From Struthio camelus (lineage: Eukaryota; Chordata; Aves; Struthioniformes; Struthionidae), in contig NC_090943.1 of assembly GCF_040807025.1 (NCBI RefSeq), positions 138,271,950-138,335,949 on the forward strand: 64,000 nucleotides of DNA. The letters run 5' to 3'. The stretch's first letter is position 1; each line of letters opens with the position of its first letter. The notes beneath the pieces are model-generated. The model was not told the DNA's origin. It saw only the letters and a list, made by a program, of their open reading frames with translations, and ran no database searches. Below, piece after piece: positions 36,901 to 49,200 of the stretch. The translations under genes were made by a program, and so were the position numbers.

Positions 36901-38084
36901 TTCAAAGCAGAATAAATAAAACTAATCCCAAATTAAACACAGATTTGTATGTGAAGAGAAACAAAGCGACATATACACATTCATTATTAAAAGCTGTCTG
37001 TCTCATTAGTTGTGTAAGATAAGGAGGGCACAGAAAATTCAACTTATTTTCTTTGTCTCTTCTATTTCAGATTCTACTTCTTTCTTTCCATTCTTTTCTC
37101 CTGTTGGATAATATTAAAATGGGGATAATACTGGATGGGATGTTATTGATACCAGCTACCTAAGAGGTGCAATAGAGAAATAAGCTGCAACCAAGCACAC
37201 TGGCTACGAGTTCTGCAGTTTGGGTTCAGGTTTAGGCCAATTCAGCTGTGCACGTCATGTTGGAGGAATTCTAAGGAGAAAGTTGCAGCTGATTATCTGC
37301 CCTTTTCATCTTATCTTACGTGGGCTTTTTGCACCATGATAATATTTCTGCTGAGTACACCCAGGCTAGACTCTGTGGAAAACAGGAAAATATAGTTCTT
37401 CAGACAGTGATGACTTTGTACTTCCCCTGTTCAGTAAAGAACAAATATTTGTTTGTCACTGTATGAAAATACAAAAGTTTTTCCGTAACCAATGACCAGA
37501 AAACCATCCATACTTAAAAGACCATGAAGGTCAGATTTAAACTGAGGATAGCCTTAAGTTCTTGTGTGTACATTGCTTATGTTAATGTTGGGAGCTCTGC
37601 AGAGGCTGATAAACGCACACAGAAAATGTGAAATATGCTATGTGTCTCCCTGATTTTAAGACTCTCCTGGTTTACTGGCTCTGAGTTGTGTGGACTCAGT
37701 GTTAGACCTCACCCTTACTCTCTGCCTGCCCACACTGGCTCTCTAGCAGTTTTTACACCCTCTCTGCAGCAGCAGCATTTCAGTTCCTTCATTTGCTTTC
37801 TACAGCCGTGTGAAACCAAAGAGTACAACAATTTGTAGCTACCCAAGCCTGCCCAGGTAATGTGCTAGGGATCTGTAATTGGCTAATCACTAGGAAAGTC
37901 CTGTCCCCCCTCATGACCAGTCCAACCCCTGCAATACAAGAATGAAAGACAAGCAGATACCAAGTGATTTCCTTTGCAAAGAGGAACACACTGCACATTA
38001 CATTACTGCTCTTTCTGGACGATCATTGTCTGTAACTCTTCACTCAGTCTGCGAGAAAAATAGCTCATGATGAGGCTCACTTAC

Positions 38085-38218
38085 CTTGGACGGGTTGTGA
38101 GCTCTACCGGCTCTTGGATTTCACTGCTGATGTCTGGTTCCATAACCTTCTCAGCTGAAGCACCTGCTAGTGGTTCTATTGTATAATACAATGACTCTAC
38201 TGCTAAAACTACTGCCAT
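38085..38218 (-). other. Candidate first coding exon on the minus strand (weak)
   Basis: On the minus strand an ATG at 38218-38216 lies in a good Kozak setting (G at -3, G at +4). It opens a frame of 44 codons that runs to a perfect donor, AAG followed by GTAAGT (plus-strand ACTTAC at 38079-38084). The predicted peptide starts MAVVLAVESLYYTI and is acidic and Pro/Thr-containing towards its end (EIQEPVELTTRP), with plausible codon use. The frame is also open for twelve codons before the ATG. The donor leaves phase 2. No matching downstream exon was found and no family is recognised, so a chance frame or an exon of an unknown transcript are both possible. Confidence 0.2.
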
Positions 38219-41200
38219 CACCTTATATGCCACTTGATAGTCTTGGGAGAACTCTCACTTGTCCAGTCTTCCCTTAAGCTCGTGTTAACTGTTAGCAGCC
38301 GCAACATCCTGTGGCAAGGAAGTGCGTAATTCATGTCTGATGCATGGAGTATCATTGTCTTTTGTTTGCTTTGAACATGGCTCCTACTGGAAACATTTGA
38401 TGCTTCTTAGTTTCCTGTAGTGGAAGACGAAGTGAACAATCCTCCCTCTTTGTCTGTGACACTCTGTCTGTCTGTAGACTTCTGTCATAATGTCCCACAG
38501 TTTTATCTTTTCCAGATTAGAGAGTCCTTTGATCCTCAGGATAGAGGCCACTCCGTATGTTTGACCAGCCTGCTTGTCAACCTCTGAATATTTTGTCACT
38601 TTTACTTTATCCTTTCTGAGATGAGAGAATGAGAATAGTACATACTGCAGATCTAAACCATAGATCTATAAGTGGCAGAATGATGCTTTGTGCTTTGTCC
38701 TCTTTTATTTTGCCCCCTGTTGCTAGTAATGCCTGACATCTGATTTGTTTTTTGGGGGGACTGGGTTTTTTTTAACTGCTCCTGTGCTCTGAGCTGACAT
38801 TTCATGGAACTATTTGTCACAGACCCATCGTCTGTGCTAATAGTCAGCTCAGAGCTTAATTTTACAAGTGAAGTTAGAATTATTTTCTCCAATGTGTGTT
38901 ACGTTCCATTTATTTACATTGAACTTCATCAGTCATTTTGTGGCCCAGTCACTCAGTCTTATAAAGTCCTCTGAATTTTTTCACAGCTGGTTCTTATCTT
39001 TACTCTCTTGAAAAATGTGGTAACAATTCACTCGGATACTCAAGTCCCATATAGCAGGAATATTAACGTTGCTTCTCTTTCCAAGAAGACATAGATATGT
39101 GATGGCAATGGGGGAAGGGGAGATGTTGTTAAAGTCTTCTATATACAGCACACATGCCATTTGACCACTGCTAGTTATGTTCTGCCTATTCACAGCAGCC
39201 ATGTTTGCAGGCTGCCTAAGGACTATGACCTCACACAAAGATATTTGACTGTAAGCGGGCAACTCCTGTGGTGCCGTCTTCATTGTGTAAGAGGAAAAAT
39301 TATCTTGTCTTTAAGGTGATGATTTGGGACTTCAGAGACCTTGGCTTAGTTTCTGTTGCTGCTATGGGCATGAGTGAACAAGTCATTTAAACACGCTGTA
39401 TCTCAGTGTTTCATCTGTAAAATAGCGATAGCAATACCGTTGCCCTTTTTGTCTGTCTTGTCTATTTATATAGAGAATTCCATTGGGAAAGGCTTCATTA
39501 ACTACAAGAAAGTCTAGTACAAAAGAGCCTTGCATACAGACTTATTAATGCTACTGAAAAAATAATGATCCTTACTGGAAAACACAGTTTGCTTATGTAT
39601 GAATACATGAACTGATTTAGGGAAAGTGGAAAGATTCATACCTTTCAATGAAAATGGCGTATTTTGCTTTCTGTAGCACCTTCGGCTTCCGGATGAGAGC
39701 AAGAATGTGAATATTGAAATAGCATGACAAAGTGTTTTGATTATATTACTGATCTGAATGAAAAACCTACCCTACGAACTCATTACTGAGCTGCTTACAG
39801 AAAATTACCGTCTAATTATTTGCAGTAATGCAGTAGAAGATTGTCAGGTGAAGAATGCATTTTCATCCCTACAGTGACTATCTTAAAAATCCAGAAGGTT
39901 CCCATCCTAAGATACTGCAACCAAAACTTGTAAAGAATTGTTACATTCACATGTTTGCTAGTCCATATTGATTAGTGTATTGCAGCTGGGATCTGGAGAC
40001 TCTAGTCCTTTGAGTAGGGGAGAGTTTTACTTCTAAGCAAAATGTCTTGGATACAATACTACATTGATTGCGCTAGGGAATGGAGCAGAAATTTAGTTGG
40101 TGCTTGCAGTAATGTAGGGAGATATCCCTTCTGTCTTTCTGTAAGGCTCTGATATGGATCTACAGCAATTGCTTGTTCCTCCTAGGAAGTTAGGAACATA
40201 GCTTGAGGCTAGCAAAAGGGAATTTCTTCCTTTTGGGATGGCCATGTCACTTATCCTGTACTTAGAAAAACTTTCATCTAATTGGGAATGAGAAAGAGAG
40301 GAGGGGGAATAGAAGTAGCAAATGACTGAAATGCTTGGAAAGTCTTTGGAGAAAGTGAGGATTGTGCTCAGCCTCTGTTCCTATGAATTTTCAGCTATAA
40401 AGATTCAAGCAGCTGGAAAAATTCAGACCATTTTGTAGCCCTATAGTTAGGACATCCTCCTTAGAGGTGCGGTCTGAAAGATACTCAGCTAGAAAAGGGA
40501 ATCAGTCTTGGTTTTCTCCATCCCAGGTAAATACCTAACCATTGTGTTAATGGGTAAAAATGTACTGTCACTGCTCTTCTCCTTGCAGGAGTGAGGGTGT
40601 AAAGATTGCTCTGAGTTCGCTATGGAATCACCTCAGCAAGGGAAGGCTTAATCTGTGAATCTTGCTGAGGTTTTAATATAGTGTAGGTGTCTGGCTGATT
40701 GTCAAACATTTAGAAGACTCTAGGGCAATAGAAGTGCCTTGAGACTATGGGTGCCACCACAATTAGGTGACAGATAATTTGATATTTTGAGGATGTACGC
40801 TTTGGACTTAGATATTTAAAGTAGGAGTTAAACGCCTGAAAACTTTTACGGGTCTTTCGTGATTAGTCAACTCAAAAGACACCTGAAGACTTGAGATGTG
40901 GTTGGGAAGGGTCCATTGCCATTTAAGACAGTGGAAAGTAAATACTTAAGAGTGGCCATGAGGTAGTCCAGACAATGAAAGTAGCTAATTCCTTTTTCAG
41001 AGCTATGAGATGGTGAAATCTGAACTGAAATATGTTGTAGAGAGCACAGTTATCAGAGATAAGTCCTGAGCGGCAGAGTCACCACTGTGTCTCTGCAAGC
41101 TTTTCCAAAACAGCAAATCCAACAGTAGTTTGAAAAGGAAGTCCTGCAATGTGCAAATGCTGGGAGAGAGGCTTCTGAGTGTGTGTTGCATATTTAATCA

Positions 41201-44200
41201 TTTGCACACTCAAATCCTTCCAGGAGTTGACTGATCTCTGTGAGGAATGAACTTGAATAATCTGCCTTCACACGTTCTTAGTCACTCAAAAAAACCCATT
41301 CACACTGCAGAGAGCTATGACAGATTCAAGTCCAGTAAGAACCATCTGGATCAGATGGAGCTCAAGATTTGCTTTTTGTTTTTTATTGCTTGCTGACAGC
41401 ACAGCAAGCCTAGATTATTTCTGTTTTGCTCTCAGGAAGTGAAAGGAGAAATTTTGAGCTTATTTCCTACCACATCTGAGGGGTTCTTGAGGCCGCCAGT
41501 GATACAAAACTATTTATCCAGATAATTTCACATTCTTGTCCCCCAATATTTATTTGTCCACCAGCTCTGCTTTTGAGTATACCTTTGCAAAGGGAGCAGT
41601 GACTGTCTCCTGAAAGGCCCCTTGCTAGCTGCTCATTGAACATGGAAAAGCAGAAAGGGAAGGAGGCAGAGAAGAGATGCCTTTAAACCTTTTAATATAT
41701 GGTGGCAAACGAATTGTACCTATCACCTGCCTCCAGTGAAAAGATCAATAACTCACTGTGAAGGCTTCAATCCAAAAGGTTGATACCAGGTTACAGAGTA
41801 GGTTTCAGAGTAGGTTTCCTTCATCTAAGGAGTAACTGATAGCTGCCCTTACGAAAGTATGATAATATTATAGTTAAAGCAAAATAATAAGAAGACTAAG
41901 TCAGGTTTTACAGATGAATTTGCTTGAATACTTGCCCATTTCCTGACACCTGACTTTTGTTCCACATTTTTTCACTCTTGCAGGAAACTGAGTGATCACT
42001 GCCATCTATTGGTAAAAGAAATAAGCTAACATTACTGTCCCACTATGATAAAAGCACTAGAAATTGCATAATTTACCTGAAATTGAACATGCTACACTGT
42101 TAAAGATGATTATATTTCTTCTCAGCCTTCTGAGTCTCATAATTATTTTTAAATGAAAGTTTTATAGCACATAAAATGTACGCCATTTATCCTAGCTTTT
42201 CTTCATATTGCTTCGCTGTTTTTGTCTGTTGCAACACAGCTCTCCATTTATATGATCTATATAAGACTATACTCATGTTCTCAGAAGAAAACACCTGGCT
42301 TGGATTGCTCCAGGGGATTAATAAATTGGAATTCCCAAGTATGAGATAATTTGGTTGCCTGAGGGAGATATTCTTCACTCGTGGCATAAAACTGGTGAGA
42401 AGTACTGTGAGACCTTTTAGATAAAAGGTACGGATTGCCAAATTTTTATTTATCGTTATCATCATGGACATGATAGAAGAAAAAGCAGGGATACGCACAT
42501 TTTTTTGAGTTTTCTATGTAATTAGAATGAGTAGAGGAGAATTGTCCCTACCATCATCTATGAAATTAATCAAAGGTAAAGCCAAAGAAGTGATTAACCT
42601 CTTATTAATATTTAAAACATTTGTCTCCATGTCTGAATACTCTTTAATGAGGTTACTAAAAGTGTATAGAACTAGCAAATGTAATAATGAACTGAGTAAT
42701 TTTCTTGTTCAATATTTTTATTTTGATTGTTCAGAGTTCAGAAGATCTGCATACCTGGAAATAAATTGATCAAAACTATTTTTAAACAGGTCTTTAATAG
42801 CCCAACATTACTAACTTCATTAGAAGTTGCAGCTATTTAACGTGAAAAGATTGTTAGCACAAATGCACCATAAGTAATGCCATAATTGCAGCTATGTTTT
42901 AATTAACACAAAATTAAAGCTTTTTCCTTTATACGGCTTTATATTTCAGTGATAAAATTTGGACTCTAAGTTAGGAAAATGGGCATAAAATAAATTTTTG
43001 AGGGAGAAATTATTTTTATTCCATTTTTCAGTAAATGGTTTATAGAAACTCTCCCTTTTTTAAACATGTTATGAGATAAGTTCTCTTACAAATTACGAAT
43101 TCTCTTTGTAATAGAAAGTCTCTTACAAATTAACTGGTATATGTTTCATCTGCCTCAAGTTGCATCCATGATGTTTGTGTTCCCAATTAGATAGTGAGAC
43201 TTGAATTACTTTAATGGGCATCTTCTTCTATAAATAGTCACTATATAATCTAGATTCACTACAGAAATTGATAATTTAGATGCAAGTGGAACATTGGGAC
43301 AGATAAATATCCTAAAATTTTATGTTTCAATCATTGAAACTATGTTTCCTAGATCCTTAGAGTAGTGAATAAAACTTTGGAATCTTGAACTAAAAGTTAA
43401 GATGGATCACAAGAAAGAAAATCTATTGATTTACATTCAAGAAACTGAAGAGGTGGAAGAAAAATGTTTCTGGCAGTATTAAGGAGCTCAGTCATAAAAC
43501 CACACAGAAAATTATTAAAGAATATTTATTTTATTCCTTTTATATTGGTAAATCTCTTCTAGAAAACTGGCATACATACATTTCCATGTATTTGGGCATG
43601 TTTGTCTCTTTTTTATACCTAGCTTGTTTGATATGTGGTAACAAGTAGTGCAGTCTGGCTATGAAAAAGGAGATGATATGCTAACAAGATATCTGATGTG
43701 ATGATATGAGCTGCTTGTTTTTGCCGTCATCAAAAAGACCAAAAGTGAAATGTGGCCTGGTGGAAGTGGGCTGAGCTTTTACCCTGACTCCTCGGGGGTT
43801 GGGGAACGCTGCTGACCCAGGGGAAAGGGATATCCCTGCAGATGCACTACGACTCTGTGGTTTTTAGAGCTGCTTGGCTGCGCAAGGCTTGCACACCCAC
43901 CATGGTGCTGAAATGTCACTTCAGAAAGTCGGCATCTCCGGTGTGTGTCTGTCTGAAATGAGCACAGGAGGCGATATCACACTCACAGTTTAGTAGAGCA
44001 CGAGATTTTGGCATCATCTTGCAACTGGCCTTTATTTCCCCTGGGGACTGCCGCTCACATGAGGAAACTGCTCAGCACAGAGTAAGGATTTCAGAGGCCT
44101 GCCCTGTGGAAGTACAAGCAAAGCTGTCTGACAAGTTTTATGAATGTTTGAGTTTTGCAAGAGAATATTTTAATAAAGTTGTAATCCTTTTATCTCAAAG

Positions 44201-45310
44201 GGATTGTTGTTTAAATTACTGTTAGCAAAATCAAGAGTAGGAGGCAACAGAGGCCTGCCAGTATTAAGAAGATCAAAGCATGTTGGCATCAATAGCTGTA
44301 TTTATGTTGCAGTTTTACTGTATTACATTATTTAGGTCCTTTAGAAGAGAATAAACATTTTACTAGGAATAAAAGAAGAAATATTATATTGCTAAACTTC
44401 AGTGTAGACTTGTTTTCTTCAGGAGAGTCTCTTTAATCTAATACTATATAATAAATAATTTTTAAAAGATTAGTTATTTAAAAGTAAAGAAAATTTAATG
44501 GATTTTTTTTTCTTGCTAGTTTACATTAAATATAGGTTTAAAAATGTTTTTCACACTTTAATTATTGACCTCATTTCACAAAACAATCAGATGAAACGTT
44601 GCTAACATGAAGCATACCTTCATGAGACCTCCCATTCCACTGGATATTTGATAAGGAATCTTCTTATGGGACTTAAGTCATCAAAGCAGTCAAGTATACT
44701 TTACTTAACTACTGGTTTAGGACTTTGTATGGATGCAGAAAGGAGATGTTGCATGGATCCAGGCAGAGGGAACAGGCTATGATGGCTCTCAGTGATGTGA
44801 TGGTGGCACGGGAAGAAACATAGCAAGACAGCAAGGATAGTAGCTTCTGGAAACCCAGGGAAAGAAGGCCATCACTTCTCAGTGAGACAGGAAGAAAAAG
44901 GAGAGAGGGAGTCGACAGGCAACATCACCAGGGGGTGATTGTTAGCAGCTTTTGTGGAAATTCTCTGTTAGAGAAGTAAAAAAATTGAGCTGAGATCTTT
45001 GTAAGAGCACTCAGTGGCAGAGCTATCCAGCGCTACCCCTTGCACATATGTTGTAGTGAAAAGTACCAGTGAGAGAAATTAGTAGGAGGAAAGCTTAGGG
45101 GAAGTGATGGTTTCCACACCCAAGAAAGATAGCCAAATCTTAAAATGAGAAGATTTTCTGCTTCTTTGATATCTGTTTACTGTTAGATTTTTCTCTTGTC
45201 ATACGTACAAGGGGAGGATAAAGACACTTTAAAAAGTGTTAATTATGGCTAGGGTTTGTGTTGTATATTCTTCTGGTCAGTCACTGCTGATTTTAAGACA
45301 TTTTGAAATT

Positions 45311-45326
45311 AAAAAAAAAAAAAAAA
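45311..45326. repeat. Poly(A) run of 16
   Basis: This is an uninterrupted run of 16 adenines. No retroposed body or target duplication is recognised next to it. Confidence 0.85.
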
Positions 45327-46241
45327 GGACTGTAACAAGCAGAGGAGACATGGCCATGTGGGTAAAGGTCTGCAGGAGTAATGAGGAGACCTGGCTTTCC
45401 AGCAAGTCACAGTCTGTCTCCGCCTGTCTTCCCTCTCTTCCCTATTCTGTACATTGGCCAAACAAAATTAAGAAAATTTATTCAGCCAGCCAAGACCACA
45501 TCTCTCAAAACACTACTTGAGCCTTTGGTCAGCTGGAAGCAACCTCCTCAACGGACTCGTGCGGCTCTCATTTGCCACCTCTATGAACAGCTAGGATGGA
45601 GTGGCTCGCTTACTTGTCCGAAGCGGTGATGCTAGAGCAGTCCATGCTAGAAACAGAAGGCAGCATTTCCTGCCCTTGCTATTATTTTCTTTAATCTTTT
45701 CCTTAATTTGCCCTTTGACTTCAAGAATCAGGATCAGAAAAGCCTCAGAAAGAACTACAGATCCTTTCAGCCAATGTTTTCTCTTTTTCCTGAAGACTGC
45801 GAAACTGAAGATTTTTTCTTATAAAGATTAAGTGTAGCATGAAGGTAAGAACAAGTATTGCTGACACAGAAGCTCTGCTTCATAATTTATATTCCTTTTT
45901 TCCTCTCCTCTGCCTATTTTCCTCATGCCTAAAAAAGCTTTAGAAGACATTTAGTGGTGACTATTTGATGCAGGACTAAAAACGGCTAAACCCTCTCATT
46001 TTAACCCCATCCCCTGGATCGTATTTAATTGTAATAATGTGCAGTGACAATGTCATGACACTTCCCTTAATCAGCTGGGCTCACTGAAATTAACTTCTCT
46101 AATTTTGGCCTGCATTTGTCTACTTAAACTCTTCTTAGCAGAAGACAGCAAAAATTCATTACAGCTAGTTGGAACAACGGATTTCCTTTCTCACAAGAAA
46201 TAGCACTTAAAAGTCGGTATGTATACATATTTGAGCATGTA

Positions 46242-46263
46242 TGTGTGTTTGTGTGTGTGTGTA
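46242..46263. repeat. (GT)n microsatellite, interrupted
   Basis: An alternating GT tract of about 22 bp, with one TTT interruption near its start, preceded by related ATGT words. It is a simple dinucleotide repeat. Confidence 0.8.
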
Positions 46264-49200
46264 TTTGCTCCTGGATCATGATTAGAAGTCAGAAACTTGA
46301 CATTTTTCATGGGAATGAGATTCCTCTAATGTCTCTATTGGTTTTCCAGCTGCCAAACTCCTTTACTTCCCCTCTCTTTGATTGCTGTCCTGCACACTGA
46401 GTTGCCCAGCTGCTGAGCCAGCTTGCTGGCTGGCTGAGAAGCCAGCTGCTTGGACAGGGAAGTCGAGGATCCCAGGGAGGCAGGCAACCTGCCCACCTTA
46501 CTGACAGCCAACTGGCTAGCGCATTGTCAAGGCAAGCTGCCTGGAAACCTGTATTATTTCTGCTGGATTTTTTGATGGATTCCTGCAGAATCCATATGTC
46601 CTGTTTAATCAATATGCTCTGATGGAACAGTTTTCCATCAGAGACAAAAATGAACTAGCTTCAATGTTTCTGTAACGTGTAGAATAATGAAGTGCTGTTC
46701 TCACAGGTGTCTTTTAGCTATGCTGTAATAATGCATGCTAAAGATACATTTGAGATGTATAAAGGTTTCAGAACAGTTTTCAAATAGGACCTGAGAAAAA
46801 TAAAAGGAAAACCATGGAGGTATTGGAGGCTGATGACACTCAGACATACAGGCACTACAAAAAAGAAGCAAGCAGGGCGTATCCTAAGGATACGAATGAT
46901 CTAAGAGAGTAGGGTAATTTTTTTGGAAATCCTTCCTGAAAAGCCAAGATCTTTATTTTTTAGCTATTAGCAAACTATGAATGTGTCATGCTTTAGAAAT
47001 GCTCAGAGTCACTTTATAAAAGCTCAGGATTGTTTCATGAGTAGATAATAGTTAAAGAATATCATCTGTGGTTATGCAACAGTAAAGCCAACTTCATGGT
47101 CTTTCATGTGTCTGAGTAGCAGGCCAAAAGCCAGTCTAATTCCCTATGCCAAGGAAAATGTTTTAAATGTTTTGCTTTATTTTTTTTTTCCAACTGGAAT
47201 AGAATAAAATCAAGCTAACATACCGAATGAATCTATTTAAGACAATTCATACTAGGGAAAGCATATGGAATGTATCTGACTCTGTGTCTATATGTGTCTA
47301 TATGTGTTACAGGCTTGTAACACTTGATAACATTGTAACTTGTAACATTGATAACACTTTGACAACAGTCTTTCTCTGTAAATTCCTATGTTTCAAAGTA
47401 GCATTTCTCTTTCTAAGTGCCCCTCTTTCCAACTTAAAAATGTTTTGGGGATGTTTTCCTTCCTTCCTTTTTTTCTGTTCATCCAAATCAGACTTAACTC
47501 TTTCTGTGGAAAGACATCATCATTTTTCAATAAAATAGAGTGAATATAGTATTTCAGACGCATACCAAATCCTTCAGCTCTTTCTCTTCCATATATCAAT
47601 ACCTTTTTTTTTTTTTTGCTTTTTCTAATTTCTTCTCCTCCCCCAGCCTACTATTCTTTTCATCTTTTCTACCTAATCTATTGTAATTCCTTCATTTCTT
47701 CTTCAGTTTCTTCACATTATAGAAAAGGTGTGGAGTACAATTTCCTTCCTTCACCCGCTGCAAGATTTTCTCTGCCTTTCCATTTCTTTTTCCTTGCCCT
47801 TCTGATTTCACTGCAACAAAATTCTTCCTTCCATGTAACACTAACATTTTTTATTCCTTCTTAATCAATCACCTCCTCCTACTCTGCATTGACTCAGGCT
47901 TTTTCAGGCTATTAACCCTTCCTTGCCTTGCATCTTTCCTCTTTCTTATATCACTGCATCTGCATTCACTCAACAGTCCTTCCATCAATTTTTCTATCCA
48001 TCTATCTCCTCCACTCAGCTTTCTGTCTTTCCTACCTATATTTTCTCTTTTGAGTCACTTAGTATTATTACTGTTAAGAGTAGTGGTAGAAAAGGAGCTT
48101 TTACAATGAGCAAAAGACTTGACAACATGTAAAGAAACTATAGAGACAAAGGTGAGGTGAGTAGGAGTGAAAAAGGCAATGATGCCTAAAGGAATAATGA
48201 AGTCCATGTTGTGCAGATCTGCATCATTTTTTTTTGTTTTAGTTGTCTTCTACTAGGGGAAAATTGAGCTAGGAATTAGAGCACCTGTGAAGTATATTTT
48301 AAATAAGTAGCTGCTTAGGACAAGGGAGTGGGAGTATTTTTGCTGTGTCATTGAAGCCGTTTGTCAAAGATGTCTATATTCTTCTTTCTTTGCCAATATT
48401 GTCGGCAGTATTTATTTTTCTGCTCTATGGAGCTGACACTGACATACAGATGAAAAAGGGAGTTGTAGGATTTTTTTTAAGCTGAATTACTCTCCAAATG
48501 TGTGGTAGGCTTACATTCAAATAAGTTAAACCTACTCAAATCAGATTTAGTAAAGGTCCATATGTTGCAAGCAGCATGAGCTAACCCTAGACTTAGTCTT
48601 CCTCCTCAAACAGCTAAGGGTCTTTGTCCGGGCCAAGAAGATCTGCTTATCTTAGATCCACTAGCTTTAGTAACAGATTTTTCGCAGCGTTTTAAAGACC
48701 CTCTAAAGCGTCACGTCTGGCAGCTGAAATCTATTTTATATTCTTTTATTTAGAGGTGATGGAAAGAGGGGATTTGGGAAATATAGCCTTTGTCTACCTT
48801 TAGGTTCACTTTTGCATTACTGTGCTCTTGGTACTGCCTAGCAGATGAGTTGCACACCTGCTGCAGGGGGCTTGTGCAGTTTGTTCAGCAACATGTCCCA
48901 GTTCCTGCACGAATAATGAAATCAGAGTTGTGGAGGAGGGAAAACAGGATACAAGGCAGGAGAGATGTAGCAATAATGAACGCAGTACTGGGTCCAGCAT
49001 CCTGGTGAGCGGATTTTCTCCTGACCTCATTGGAAGGAAGAGGGCAAGATTTGTAGTCCCTTGCACTGTTCAGCAGCTTTCCTTGGAGCAGCATTTTGAA
49101 GAACAAGGCAGAAGTAGGGGCAGTCAAGAGGCCCTGTAGCATTTGGAAATATGCCTGCAGGCATATAAAACACTGCCTCAGAGGTGCACCTCAGGCCTGC

